A stretch of DNA of 64,000 bases from Treponema sp. C6A8 (GTDB lineage: Bacteria > Spirochaetota > Spirochaetia > Treponematales > Treponemataceae): contig NZ_JHVB01000001.1 of assembly GCF_000619925.1 (NCBI RefSeq), positions 744,001-808,000 of the forward strand, given 5' to 3'. The position numbers were made by a program, and so were the translations under genes. Under the pieces are notes generated by a model, which was not told where the DNA came from, did no database searches, and worked only from the letters and a program-made list of their open reading frames with translations. Position 1 is the first letter of the stretch. Each line of letters begins with the position of its first letter. Positions 1-7,609 of this stretch are shown piece by piece.

Positions 1-710
1 ACATCAAGAGGATTCAAAGGAAGTTTTTCTTTTCCGGCCTTAGCAGCAAGTTCTTCCTGAAGCTTACACATATCAGTAATGAAAGCCTGAGCCTTTTCCA
101 AAGCGCCAAGCATTACTTCTTCAGAAACTTCGTTTGCACCACCTTCAACCATTGTAAAGCCGTCTTTAGTTCCGGCAACAACGATTTCAAGCTCGCTTTC
201 TTCAATCTGCTTGAAGGTTGGGTTTACAATGTACTCGCCGTTCAAATATCCGATACGGCAGGCAGCAACCGGGCCGTGGAAAGGAATATCAGAAATTGTA
301 GTTGCAGCAGAAGCTGCAATTACAGCAAGAATGTCCTGAGTGTGAACACCGTCACAAGAAACACAGGTTGGAACAATCTGGAGCTCGTGACCAAATGAAG
401 GTTCAAAAAGAGGGCGCATAGGACGGTCGATAAGGCGGCTTACCAAAATTTCCTTATCCTTTGGACGACCTTCGCGCTTTACAAAACCGCCAGGGATTTT
501 TCCGGCAGCATAGAATTTTTCATTGTACTCAACAGTAACAGGAACGAAATCCTGACCTTCAGTTACGCTTGAAGAAGCACAAATTGTTGCGATAATAGCG
601 GCTCCGCCCCACTGAGCGTAAACACAGCCGTTAGCCTGTTTACCGATTTTTCCAGTTTCCAGGATGAGATCGGCATCTCCAAGTTTGTAGGTTACTCTTT
701 CTACAGACAT
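1..710 (-). CDS. pnp: Polyribonucleotide nucleotidyltransferase (PNPase), N-terminal part
   Basis: PNPase degrades RNA 3' to 5' by phosphorolysis and works in the cytosolic RNA decay machinery. The first 236 codons are visible and the gene runs off the left edge. The reading begins [20 protein letters not shown] and contains the first RNase PH-domain signatures: [39 protein letters not shown], then [11 protein letters not shown] followed by the [16 protein letters not shown] stretch. The start at 708-710 fits the family N-terminus. The gene lies downstream of rpsO on the same strand, the classic rpsO-pnp order, with an apparent terminator between them. The catalytic second RNase PH domain and the KH/S1 domains are outside the window. 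The identification is firm. Confidence 0.96.
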   Translation of the reverse strand, partial: MSVERVTYKLGDADLILETGKIGKQANGCVYAQWGGAAIIATICASSSVTEGQDFVPVTVEYNEKFYAAGKIPGGFVKREGRPKDKEILVSRLIDRPMRPLFEPSFGHELQIVPTCVSCDGVHTQDILAVIAASAATTISDIPFHGPVAACRIGYLNGEYIVNPTFKQIEESELEIVVAGTKDGFTMVEGGANEVSEEVMLGALEKAQAFITDMCKLQEELAAKAGKEKLPLNPLD

Positions 711-839
711 AAATTTTACTCCTACATACGTCACTACATCCGACGCATGCTTTTTTCTATTTATTAGTTACACTAATATTCAAAATAATAATAGTTTATT
801 TTAAGCCATAACAATCAATTAATCAATGGATAAATAAGG

Positions 840-900
840 AGGGAGGAGCCCCTCCCTGCGGTCGCACTTCGTTGCGCCCTACCCACCCAGCGGGGAGTTC
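840..900. repeat. GC-rich tandem hairpins in the pnp leader
   Basis: A GC-rich patch in AT-rich surroundings holds two perfect short hairpins: GGGAGG-AGCC-CCTCCC (about 841-856) and GCGGGG-AGTT-CCCCGC (about 891-906). Between them lies a CGCAC-TTCG-TTGCG segment. It sits between the rpsO terminator and the pnp start, so it is either part of the pnp mRNA leader or an inserted palindromic repeat. PNPase leaders in other bacteria carry processing hairpins, but nothing here shows that role directly. No second copy was found in the window. Confidence 0.5.
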
Positions 901-925
901 CCCGCAACGCCCCCTTCTACCCGTT

Positions 926-962
926 AAAAACAAAAACCGCCCGATGAACGAGCGGCTTTTTA
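926..962 (-). terminator. Terminator of rpsO
   Basis: On the minus strand an A-rich run leads into the stem GCCGCTCG/CGGGCGG (one G-U pair) with a TTCA loop, followed by TTTTTGTTTTT. It begins 12 bases after the rpsO stop. This is a standard intrinsic terminator; partial read-through into pnp is likely but not shown. Confidence 0.8.
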
Positions 963-973
963 GCAAACTTAAT

Positions 974-1243
974 CTATTTGCGGAGACCAAGTTCTTTGAT
1001 GAATGCACGGTAACCTTCAAGGTCTGTGCGTTCAAAATAGCGGAGCATCTTACGACGCTGACCAACTACCTTAAGAAGAGCACGTTTACCGCAAGCATCT
1101 TTTGGGAATGCTTTTGAGTGTGCTGTAAGCTGTGCTACACGCTGAGTAAGCAAAGCAATCTGAACTTTTACGTTACCAGTGTCTGTGTCTTTTGCACCGT
1201 ACTGTTTTACGGTTGCGGCAGTTGTTTCTTTTGAAAGTGCCAT
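974..1243 (-). CDS. rpsO: 30S ribosomal protein S15
   Basis: S15 binds the central domain of 16S rRNA early in small-subunit assembly. The 89-residue protein starts MALSKETTAATVKQYGAKDT and carries the S15 signature region VQIALLTQRVAQLTAHSKAFPKD followed by RRKMLRYFERTDLEGYRAFI, ending ELGLRK. A longer reading frame extends 19 codons upstream, but the family length and an AAGGGG ribosome-binding site just before the ATG at 1241-1243 fix this start. It is followed by a terminator and then pnp, the usual rpsO-pnp pairing. Confidence 0.97.
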   Translation of the reverse strand: MALSKETTAATVKQYGAKDTDTGNVKVQIALLTQRVAQLTAHSKAFPKDACGKRALLKVVGQRRKMLRYFERTDLEGYRAFIKELGLRK

Positions 1244-1272
1244 TATGGAACCCCTTAAAAATATTATTTTTC

Positions 1273-1300
1273 TGCATAGGCGAAAAACTTTGCAGGTCAA
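1273..1300 (-). promoter_or_regulatory. Possible rpsO promoter
   Basis: Minus-strand TTGACC (1295-1300) and TATGCA (1273-1278) are separated by 16 bases, roughly 30 bases upstream of the rpsO start. The -35 is good and the -10 mediocre, so this is only a candidate. Confidence 0.35.
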
Positions 1301-1404
1301 ATCCCGGGTTTCTGGGAAGAAATCACAAAGTAAGTCGTATTAACAGAATGAAAACATAATAAATTATTACAAAGATTTAATCAACTTAAATTAACAGATT
1401 TTCC

Positions 1405-1989
1405 TTAGTCTGCTAATTCAGGATAAGCTTTGTCATAATATTGACAGGTACAAGCAACCCATTTACCTTCAACTTTTTCGAAAAAGAATTTGTAGATTTC
1501 TTTTCTATCGGCAGTTAAGTACCATTTCAAATTATTTCCTTGCAACACAAATCCTCTAGATGGAGCTTTGCTATCATCAACGTAAACTTCGTAAACATCA
1601 ATTTCAGTTATAGGTGTATAAGTGCTATTAGCATATTTATACATGATTCCATAAGCAAATCCTCTAGAAGTATCTTCTTCAGTAAGTTCATATTTGATTG
1701 TTTTTACATACTTCAATTTAAGATATGTGCTATCAAAACTAGGGGCAGTTTTGTAATCAAATCCTTTAGGATAGAAAACATAGCTGATACCTTTGTTTCC
1801 ACCATAATAAGACAAGTTAGAATCAATGTGCTCTTTTGACATTGATGTTATACGAGTATAACCTGTGTAATCTTCAACTGTTGTTCCTGTAGGTTTTGTT
1901 TCAGAAACGATTGAATAATCATCTGCGTTAGGATTGGCGCAAGATACCAACAACATTGCAAATGCAACCAAGATTAAAAGTTTTTTCAT
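1405..1989 (-). CDS. Putative lipoprotein, unrecognised
   Basis: The 194-residue product begins MKKLLILVAFAMLLVSCANP, a lipoprotein signal with the lipobox LVSC (Cys17), so it is probably lipid-anchored. The rest (about residues 20-194) has alternating polar and aromatic strands (YGIMYKYANSTYTP, EIDVYEVYVDD), suggesting a small beta-rich domain. No family is recognised. The start was placed at the ATG preceded by GAGG rather than 12 codons upstream, because it restores a proper signal peptide. It begins 11 bases after the stop of the 2001-2567 gene on the same strand, so the two are probably co-transcribed. Function unknown. Confidence 0.7.
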   Translation of the reverse strand: MKKLLILVAFAMLLVSCANPNADDYSIVSETKPTGTTVEDYTGYTRITSMSKEHIDSNLSYYGGNKGISYVFYPKGFDYKTAPSFDSTYLKLKYVKTIKYELTEEDTSRGFAYGIMYKYANSTYTPITEIDVYEVYVDDSKAPSRGFVLQGNNLKWYLTADRKEIYKFFFEKVEGKWVACTCQYYDKAYPELAD

Positions 1990-2000
1990 ATTTAAACCTC

Positions 2001-2567
2001 TTATATATTTTTCCCCTTCAACCAAAGATAATTATCAAAAGTTCTTCGTAAAAACCACTCTTCATTAAAAACAGAATTCCAGTTTACAATGCCCCTTTCA
2101 TGTAATTCTTTAGTCAGTTCAACTTTGAACAGTGCATATTGTTTTTCCCAAACAGTACAAAAATTAGAATATGAGTCTATTTCTTTTCCAGTTATTTCTT
2201 TAAGATAATTCTTCGCCTGAGAATCCATTATGATTACATCATGATTAAAAACCCATAAAATTTTCGAAGCTGCGACAACTGCATTTTTTATTCTGTCATT
2301 CAAAAGTCCTGCTTCATAAAAACACAGTGAAAGACGTTCGGGATTGAAATCTTCAGGATTTTTCTCTATGAACTTTATAGTCACATTGTAAATATTCTCA
2401 TCATTATTACTCTTAAAATTTCTGGAAATCTTCATTCCAGAAAGATACTTATGGAAGCATTTTATTTTTGCTTGATTATTTTTATCTCTTATGCAGTCAA
2501 TATATTTCTTTTCATAATCTTCATAAGCAAGAAAATATCTGAATAAATCCGCAATTGTTATTTCCAT
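2001..2567 (-). CDS. Unrecognised 188-residue cytosolic protein
   Basis: No signal peptide or membrane segment is visible, and the protein is rich in Lys, Asn, Phe and Tyr. A central segment reads AASKILWVFNHDVIIMDSQA (about residues 99-118). This ASK-(L/F)W...P/D...D pattern loosely recalls small DNA-glycosylase-like or DUF6308-type families, but that is a memory-based resemblance, not an assignment. The ending ...VNWNSVFNEEWFLRRTFDNYLWLKGK is aromatic-rich. It precedes the small lipoprotein gene by 11 bases and is divergent from an XRE regulator across a very AT-rich 178-base gap. The cluster looks like accessory DNA. Confidence 0.65.
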   Translation of the reverse strand: MEITIADLFRYFLAYEDYEKKYIDCIRDKNNQAKIKCFHKYLSGMKISRNFKSNNDENIYNVTIKFIEKNPEDFNPERLSLCFYEAGLLNDRIKNAVVAASKILWVFNHDVIIMDSQAKNYLKEITGKEIDSYSNFCTVWEKQYALFKVELTKELHERGIVNWNSVFNEEWFLRRTFDNYLWLKGKNI

Positions 2568-2745
2568 AAAAAATAACCCTAATTAAACAACAGATTATAA
2601 CTATGTCTATAGATTACATATATTAATCAACACAGTTTTATACTCTTTATTATAAAATATTTTAAATATTTATCAAGCCTGTCTTATTTTTATATAAATA
2701 CTTTAACACTGTTTCATTTTATCTATTTATATTCATATTAAAACC

Positions 2746-3072
2746 ATGAATCTAAAAGAAGTCTTCATCAATAATCTAAAATTTTACAGAAAACAAAAAG
2801 GACTCACACAAAACGAACTCACTCTTGCTCTAGACAAAAGTTACAATTATATAAACAGCATAGAACAAGGAAAAATGATGCCGTCTTTTGAAGCAATTGA
2901 GCAAATTTGCAATGTTCTTGAAATAAAAGCCGTTCAGCTTTTTGACGAAAATGCTTCACCAGACAACATCAAAACATTCGACAAAGAAAATTATATAAAT
3001 AAACTTTCTGAAAAACTATTTGAAAAACTAAAAACGCTAATTAAAACGGAAATCAGAAACACAATAAAATAA
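2746..3072 (+). CDS. XRE-family helix-turn-helix regulator
   Basis: A 108-residue DNA-binding protein. Residues 5-64 form a Cro/CI-type HTH: LKFYRKQKGLTQNELTLALD, then YNYINSIEQGKMMPSFEAIE and the end helix ICNVLEIKAVQLF. The C-terminal 40 residues (KLSEKLFEKLKTLIKTEIRN) are a charged helix that may dimerise. There is no strong ribosome-binding site before the ATG, so initiation may be weak or leaderless. It is divergent from the 2001-2567/1405-1989 pair and may regulate it; that is an inference from orientation only. Confidence 0.8.
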   Translation: MNLKEVFINNLKFYRKQKGLTQNELTLALDKSYNYINSIEQGKMMPSFEAIEQICNVLEIKAVQLFDENASPDNIKTFDKENYINKLSEKLFEKLKTLIKTEIRNTIK

Positions 3073-3112
3073 ACACTCTAATGCAAATGGAATTAATAAC
3101 GAAAACAATATA

Positions 3113-3149
3113 CATAAAAAATCTGTGTTTATCTGTGCCCCATCTGTGG
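3113..3149. repeat. CACAGAT-type dispersed repeat, copy 1
   Basis: The plus strand shows three ATCTGTG units at about 10-12-base spacing (AATCTGTGTTTATCTGTG, then CCCCATCTGTGG). Read in the ribF direction it is CCACAGATGGGGCACAGATAAACACAGAT, starting a few bases after the ribF stop. Related copies occur at 16883-16914, 53858-53877 (partial) and 58727-58767. Confidence 0.75.
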
Positions 3150-3154
3150 CTATT

Positions 3155-3952
3155 CTAAAAAGTCACACTAACAAGATTACTCTGCAGATCAAAAATCAGT
3201 TCATCTGCTGTAATTTCCAGGCGGATTGATTCTCCCTTCTCATCTTTTACTCGGTAAATACCGTTTGGCGGAAGCACCTGGCTGATTTCAGACTTTTTTA
3301 TCACCAGTGTCTTATCAGAAATCTGAGTGCATTTTTTTAGTGAAAGCTCGTACGGACGGGTAAGAAGTTCCTGGGCGGCAGAAAAAAAGCCTTTTTTAAT
3401 CATGCTTCTTATATAGGAAGAAGATATTCTTTCTTCCTCATCAGTTCCGGCCTTATACAAAACCTGAGGAACAAAACTTGTCTTTACACCGTTCTGCTCT
3501 GCCCAGTATTTTATGGCAGTCATATCTGTAGCGCCCTTGTAACCGCAGCGGAAATCTTCACCTTCTACAAAAATGCGCATATTGCAGACATTTTTCAAAA
3601 TTGTAAGGAAGTCGTGCCCCGCGATTTTAGAAACTTCGTCGGTAAAATCAAGAACGATGGCAAATTTAATTCCAAGCTCTTCCATCAAAGAAAGTCGCTG
3701 TTCAAGAGTAGAAACATCGCCTGCATAATCTGAGGAATGCTTGTAAAGTGGAAGAGGACGGTTAAAAGTCACGATTCCAGGAAGAAGGTTTTCCTTCTGA
3801 CACAGATTTACAAGTTCCTGAATAATCTTTCTGTGTCCAAGATGAAGACCGTCAAAACTTCCTATTGAAATACCAGATCCGGCAAGAAGTTCCAGCGGAG
3901 ATTCTTCTTTTGAAACTGAATTCTGAATGTCTTTCCACGAGTACAAAATCAT
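3155..3952 (-). CDS. ribF: RibF-like FAD synthetase with a shortened riboflavin-kinase end
   Basis: The 265-residue protein has the FMN-adenylyltransferase nucleotidyl-transfer signature GSFDGLHLGH at residues 31-40 and the ISSSYIR motif near residue 180, so it should make FAD from FMN and ATP. Bacterial RibF is usually near 310 residues, with a C-terminal riboflavin kinase carrying a G.PTAN motif. Here the C-terminus keeps LTRPYELSL and VLPPNGIYRV, resembling the kinase edges, but the intervening glycine-rich and PTAN segment is missing. Kinase activity is therefore doubtful. It is downstream of the FecR-like gene on the same strand, with a terminator between them. Treponemes are known to import flavins, which could relax the need for kinase activity; that link is inference. 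Confidence 0.88.
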   Translation of the reverse strand: MILYSWKDIQNSVSKEESPLELLAGSGISIGSFDGLHLGHRKIIQELVNLCQKENLLPGIVTFNRPLPLYKHSSDYAGDVSTLEQRLSLMEELGIKFAIVLDFTDEVSKIAGHDFLTILKNVCNMRIFVEGEDFRCGYKGATDMTAIKYWAEQNGVKTSFVPQVLYKAGTDEEERISSSYIRSMIKKGFFSAAQELLTRPYELSLKKCTQISDKTLVIKKSEISQVLPPNGIYRVKDEKGESIRLEITADELIFDLQSNLVSVTF

Positions 3953-3978
3953 ATTTTCTATTATATCGAATTTACGGC

Positions 3979-4011
3979 AAAAAAAAAGTCCTGCGGAACC
4001 TACCGCAGGAC
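3979..4011 (-). terminator. Terminator of the FecR-like gene
   Basis: A perfect stem GTCCTGCGG (3988-3996) / CCGCAGGAC (4003-4011) with a 6-base loop is followed on the minus strand by nine T residues. It lies between the FecR-like gene and ribF, so ribF probably has its own promoter or depends on read-through. Confidence 0.92.
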
Positions 4012-4056
4012 AGGGGTAACAACTTTAATAGTTGCAAAAAGAAAAGTGCTTGCCGA

Positions 4057-4374
4057 TTATTTTTTCAGCGCCACATTCCTCATAAAAGTATTGTCGGCAC
4101 TATAAGCAACCACATCTTTCATACTGCCTGTTTTAAGCGGGAGAATTACGATTGAGTTTTCTGCGCCAGAAACAACTACCATCGTAGAATTCAAACCGGT
4201 TGCAACCGTCGTTGAATCCGTTATTCTCATACCGACCTTTACAGGACTCCAGGTACCGTCTTTTTCTCTATAAGTTACTTTACCTGAAACGGCCCTCACA
4301 AGGTAACTTTGCTCTGCAAAAAGAGCAAAACCAAATAAAATAAAAACGACACATAAGGAAAAAAATTTCTTCAT
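4057..4374 (-). CDS. Small secreted FecR-like domain protein
   Basis: The 105-residue product starts MKKFFSLCVVFILFGFALFA, a Sec signal peptide with likely cleavage after ALFA. The remainder (SYLVRAVSGKVTYREKDGTW, then SPVKVGMRITDSTTVATG) matches the FecR/FecR-like pattern of V.G.V....G.W..V..G..(I/L)...T.V.TG..S. Here it stands alone, without the kinase or transmembrane partners seen in FecR sigma regulators, so it is probably a periplasmic structural or binding domain. The ATG start is backed by a GGGAGG ribosome-binding site; a TTG four codons upstream is less likely. It ends in a strong terminator. Function unknown beyond the fold. Confidence 0.75.
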   Translation of the reverse strand: MKKFFSLCVVFILFGFALFAEQSYLVRAVSGKVTYREKDGTWSPVKVGMRITDSTTVATGLNSTMVVVSGAENSIVILPLKTGSMKDVVAYSADNTFMRNVALKK

Positions 4375-4496
4375 TTTCCCTCCCAAAAAGAAAATTCGCT
4401 TCCATTTTTTAATCTATGAACGTTTTTTTATGTGTCAGAATTTATTATAAATCAGAAAAACAAAAATGCAAGAAAATTATTCCGTCTGCAGTCTTT

Positions 4497-5816
4497 TTAC
4501 AATTTCAGTTCGTCGGCAGCGATATTTACAAGAGGAATTTGAATTTCAAGGCGGAAGCCGCCCTCTTTTGGAGTTGAAACTTCAAGCCTTCCCATAACCT
4601 TACTGAGGCGCTCCTCCATACCCGCAAGACCGATTCCTTTTACAACTTCCTTTGAACCGATACCGTCATCCTTTATCACCATTGTAAGAAGGTTTACATC
4701 ATCCCAGAAGGTAACATAAATATTTTTTGCCCGGCCGTGACGGATTGCATTTGTAAGGCCTTCCTGCAGAGTATGCATGATAATTGCATTAATCGTAATT
4801 CCGTAATTTTCCTTAAGGTTTCCGCTCTGAATATCCACCTTGATTCCGGTAATCTGCTGGAAAATACGCTTGATTTCATAAACTGCGGTAAGGTTATTTT
4901 GAGTCGGTGATTCAACTTCACGAATCTGGCGGAGAGTTTTTCTGGTTTCCTTAAGTCCGTTTGAAGCAAGGTTTCGCACAGTCAGAAGAGTATCAGAAAG
5001 CTTATCGCGTTCAATTTCAGGATTACTCATAATGGCATCAATAATTGCCGTTATATTCACAAAAGCGTAACCGCAGGAATCGTGCATGTCTCGGGTAATT
5101 CTCATGCGTTCATTCTGAACAGCTTCTTCTCCGTGATTCTTTGCATATTCCTGCAGCTTGTTGTTAAGTTCGGACATCTGATTCATTACAAGATTCTGGT
5201 GCTTTACCGTTTCCGAGGCCAGGATATAATTCTTTGCAATCTGCTTGAGAATCATGGCCATAACAGTACAAAGGGTCATTGTAAAAACAACAGAATTGAT
5301 TTCACTAAAGCTTTTTACATATCGACTTACATTTCCTTCAACTGTGGAAAAACCGGAAAAGGCTTCTACCACGCTGAAAAACATTAAGGCAGTGGAACTT
5401 GTAATCAGCTTTACCCCGAATTTATAGCCGTAAACTGTACAAATCAAAAAGGAAATATAAATAAAAAGTTTGAGGGTAAAAGTCTGATTTGTAGAATAAG
5501 CCATCAGGCAGGCAGAAGTAAGTCCAAGAACATAAAAAAGGATTTTAGAATAAAAATTATCAATAAAAAGAATTGCGTATGCGCTTATTATATATAGAAG
5601 AAAAAAGGAGTAAAAAGTAAGGAAAAAGGATTTTTCAGTAAAAAAATCAGAAGTTGAAGATTTTATATTAATAGCCCGCATCGGTGAAAAGCAGAAAATA
5701 TTAAGAAAGTTTGTAAAAGCAATAAGACATAAGCAAAGTACAATAAAGAAAGGAAAAACACGAAGAAGAAAAGCGGAATCATTTATTTCTAAACTAAAAC
5801 GTCTTGAACGCAGCAT
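4497..5816 (-). CDS. Membrane sensor histidine kinase, HisKA_3 (DesK/NarX-like) type
   Basis: A 439-residue kinase. About six hydrophobic helices fill residues 15-195, followed by a coiled coil (200-235). The phospho-acceptor segment is ERMRITRDMHDSCGYAFVN with His245, then LKETRKTLRQIREVE. The HATPase_c domain has the N box EGLTNAIRHGRAKN, the G1 motif DDGIGS and a final GIGLAGMEERL. No extracellular sensor domain is evident, so sensing is probably within the membrane, as in DesK. It is divergent from a NarL-type response regulator 47 bases away, its obvious partner. The stimulus is unknown; the nearby beta-galactoside operon is a possible target only by proximity. Confidence 0.9.
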   Translation of the reverse strand: MLRSRRFSLEINDSAFLLRVFPFFIVLCLCLIAFTNFLNIFCFSPMRAINIKSSTSDFFTEKSFFLTFYSFFLLYIISAYAILFIDNFYSKILFYVLGLTSACLMAYSTNQTFTLKLFIYISFLICTVYGYKFGVKLITSSTALMFFSVVEAFSGFSTVEGNVSRYVKSFSEINSVVFTMTLCTVMAMILKQIAKNYILASETVKHQNLVMNQMSELNNKLQEYAKNHGEEAVQNERMRITRDMHDSCGYAFVNITAIIDAIMSNPEIERDKLSDTLLTVRNLASNGLKETRKTLRQIREVESPTQNNLTAVYEIKRIFQQITGIKVDIQSGNLKENYGITINAIIMHTLQEGLTNAIRHGRAKNIYVTFWDDVNLLTMVIKDDGIGSKEVVKGIGLAGMEERLSKVMGRLEVSTPKEGGFRLEIQIPLVNIAADELKL

Positions 5817-5863
5817 TTTTTTTATTATACATCAAAATTGCAATCTGTGTTATAATTTAACAT

Positions 5864-6580
5864 ATGGAAAAGTTGAAATTGATGCTGGTGGACGACCAGA
5901 GCCTTTTTACCGAAAGTTTATGCACCTTTTTGAATAACTATGCTGAAGACATGCGTGTAGTCAGCAAGGCCTGTAATGGACGCGAAGCAGTTAAATTTTG
6001 CGAAATAGAAAAGCCCGATGTAATTCTGATGGATATTAATATGCCGGAAATGAATGGAATTGAGGCTGTAAAAATAATTAAATCAAAACACCCTGAAATC
6101 CTGATAATCATGCTTTCTACATACGACGAAGACGCTTACGTTCGCGAGGCGCTTTTGAGCGGGGCAAGCGGCTACCTTCTTAAGGATTTAAGTCCGACAG
6201 AACTTATTATGAGCATAAGGGCACTGAAGTCCGGCGTTCTGCAGATTAGTCCTAGCATTGTACAGAAGATGATTCAGGCCCAGTTCGTAGGTAGTTCAAC
6301 ATCTGACGGCGATGCAAAAGAAGCTGACAAACAGAAAGATTCTGATGAAAATGAAGCTCAGATAAAAGAAGCGGCAGAAAAAAAGTTTGAATGGCTTAAG
6401 ACCCTTACAAAGCGAGAAAGACAGATTTTTGCCCTGATTGCAACCGGCCATGATAACGACGAAATTGCGGAAGAGCTGGATCTGGCCCTGCAGACAGTTA
6501 GAAATCAGGTAAGTACTATTTATTCCAAGTTAGGTGTTAAAGACAGGTTTGAAATAATTAAACTTGCCAATAAGGCTTAA
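5864..6580 (+). CDS. NarL/LuxR-family response regulator
   Basis: The 238-residue regulator pairs a receiver domain (residues 1-125) with a LuxR-type HTH (about 178-238). The acidic pocket is D10/D11, the phospho-acceptor is Asp57 in DVILMDINMPEMNG, and Lys107 lies in YLLKDLSP. The HTH reads LTKRERQIFALIATGHDNDE then LALQTVRNQVSTIYSKLGV. A highly charged 35-residue linker (about 142-175) is longer than usual for this family. It is divergent from the histidine kinase at 4497-5816, with a 47-base shared gap, and should be its partner. Confidence 0.92.
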   Translation: MEKLKLMLVDDQSLFTESLCTFLNNYAEDMRVVSKACNGREAVKFCEIEKPDVILMDINMPEMNGIEAVKIIKSKHPEILIIMLSTYDEDAYVREALLSGASGYLLKDLSPTELIMSIRALKSGVLQISPSIVQKMIQAQFVGSSTSDGDAKEADKQKDSDENEAQIKEAAEKKFEWLKTLTKRERQIFALIATGHDNDEIAEELDLALQTVRNQVSTIYSKLGVKDRFEIIKLANKA

Positions 6581-6589
6581 CCTTCCAAT

Positions 6590-6750
6590 AAAAAAAAACA
6601 GCTCCCAGTCGATAAATGGTTTCCAAAACCGCGCAATAATGCGCTACACGTATTGTGCGGTAAAGAAACTATTGGACCTGCCGCTCACGCGGCAGCCACA
6701 CAATAAGTGTTTTTGAAAACCATTTCTCTCCTTCGCGCTGTTTTTTTTTA
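6590..6750. repeat. Structured palindromic element, copy A
   Basis: Between convergent genes lies a nested multi-stem element. Outer arms AAAAAAAACAGC and GCTGTTTTTTTT enclose AAATGGTTTCCAAAACC (6614-6630) paired with GTTTTTGAAAACCATTT (6709-6725). Inside are the hairpin GCGCAATAATGCGC (6631-6644), a stem ACACGTATTGTG (6646-6657) with CACACAATAAGTGT (6697-6710), an unpaired AAAGAAACTATT (6662-6673), and the hairpin CTGCCGC-TCAC-GCGGCAG (6678-6695). A second copy with compensating stem changes lies at 30754-30870. It could also help terminate both flanking genes. Confidence 0.85.
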
Positions 6751-6754
6751 TATG

Positions 6755-6795
6755 CCTGTCACCTATAACCTGTCACCTATCACCTATACCCTATT
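6755..6795 (-). repeat. Heptamer (YAGGTNN) array after the permease gene, array 1
   Basis: Read on the minus strand, the stop codon TAG of the 6791-7609 permease is followed by TAGGTGA TAGGTGA CAGGTTA TAGGTGA CAGG, a 7-base period. The stop codon abuts the array (TAGGGTA is the first degenerate unit). Related arrays follow rho, ilvE, the DPBB-SPOR gene and the MCP gene. Confidence 0.85.
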
Positions 6796-7609
6796 TTACA
6801 GAGCCTGTAACACCTTCAATGAATTTCTTCTGCTGACTGAAGAATAGTACCACTGTTGGAATTGTCATGATTGATACACAGAGCATCAAAAGACCGTAGT
6901 CTGTTACGTAGCCGGCAGTCAAACCAGAAACCAAAAGCGGCATAGTCTGCATTTTCTGGTTCTGCATTACAATCAAAGGCCACATGTAGTTATTCCATGC
7001 AGTCATAAAGGTTACGATTGCGGCAGCAGCAAAGGTCGGAGCCATAATCGGAACGTAAACTCGGATGTAAATCTGAAGTTCATTTAAGCCGTCTACACGG
7101 GCAGCCTGAATTGTTTCAATTGGGAAACTTACTGAGTTCTGGCGGAAGAAGAAAATCAAAAAGGCTGTAGAAACACCCGGCAAAACAAATCCCATTGTTG
7201 AGTTCAAAAGATGAACTGTACTGAACATCTTGAAAAGAGGAACCATTGTTGTAGCAAGCGGAATCATCATGGAAAGAAGCAAAATGTTCATAAGGCGTGT
7301 CTTTGCCTTATCGCGGTAAATCTGGAAACCGTAACCTGCCATAGAACATACAAAAATACTCAAAATGGTCTGAATAACCGAAGTTCTGATTGAGTTCCAG
7401 AAAGCACGTGGAAGTCCTTTTGGAATATTACGGATATTATCCAAAAGTGCTGTACCCGGAGTGATTTTTCCTGTAATTACATCAACGGAACGGTTTGTAG
7501 CTCCTGCAATCATCCAGTAAAAAGGGAAAATTGAAAGAAGACAAACTATTACAATAAATGTATATTCTGCAGTTCTAAAAAGATTTGATTTATTTGTTAA
7601 TCTACTCAT
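6791..7609 (-). CDS. Sugar ABC transporter permease (MalG/LacG type)
   Basis: The 272-residue inner-membrane permease has six predicted helices and the cytoplasmic EAA loop IQAARVDGLNELQIYIRVYV (about residues 160-182), which contacts the ATPase. The N-terminus (LFRTAEYTFIVIVCLLSIFPFYWM) is typical of the CUT1 MalG-like subunit. It overlaps the MalF-type gene by one base and belongs to the operon binding protein (8680-9966), MalF-like (7609-8499), MalG-like. No ATPase gene is present; a shared MsmX/UgpC-type ATPase elsewhere is usual for such operons. The substrate is probably a beta-galactoside, inferred from the divergent lacZ. The 3' end runs into a heptamer array. Confidence 0.93.
   Translation of the reverse strand: MSRLTNKSNLFRTAEYTFIVIVCLLSIFPFYWMIAGATNRSVDVITGKITPGTALLDNIRNIPKGLPRAFWNSIRTSVIQTILSIFVCSMAGYGFQIYRDKAKTRLMNILLLSMMIPLATTMVPLFKMFSTVHLLNSTMGFVLPGVSTAFLIFFFRQNSVSFPIETIQAARVDGLNELQIYIRVYVPIMAPTFAAAAIVTFMTAWNNYMWPLIVMQNQKMQTMPLLVSGLTAGYVTDYGLLMLCVSIMTIPTVVLFFSQQKKFIEGVTGSVK

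Noticed and set aside
872..1117. Open frame on the plus strand over rpsO and its terminator
   Set aside because: It is antisense to rpsO and a GC-rich patch, has no ribosome-binding site and no recognisable protein pattern.
1244..1404. tRNA-like sequence around GGTCAAATCCCGGG
   Set aside because: The T-loop-like word is not accompanied by matching stems; it coincides instead with a possible rpsO -35 box.
6590..6750. Possible CRISPR array because of regular palindromes
   Set aside because: There are no repeated units with unique spacers and no cas genes; the palindromes are nested into one structure.
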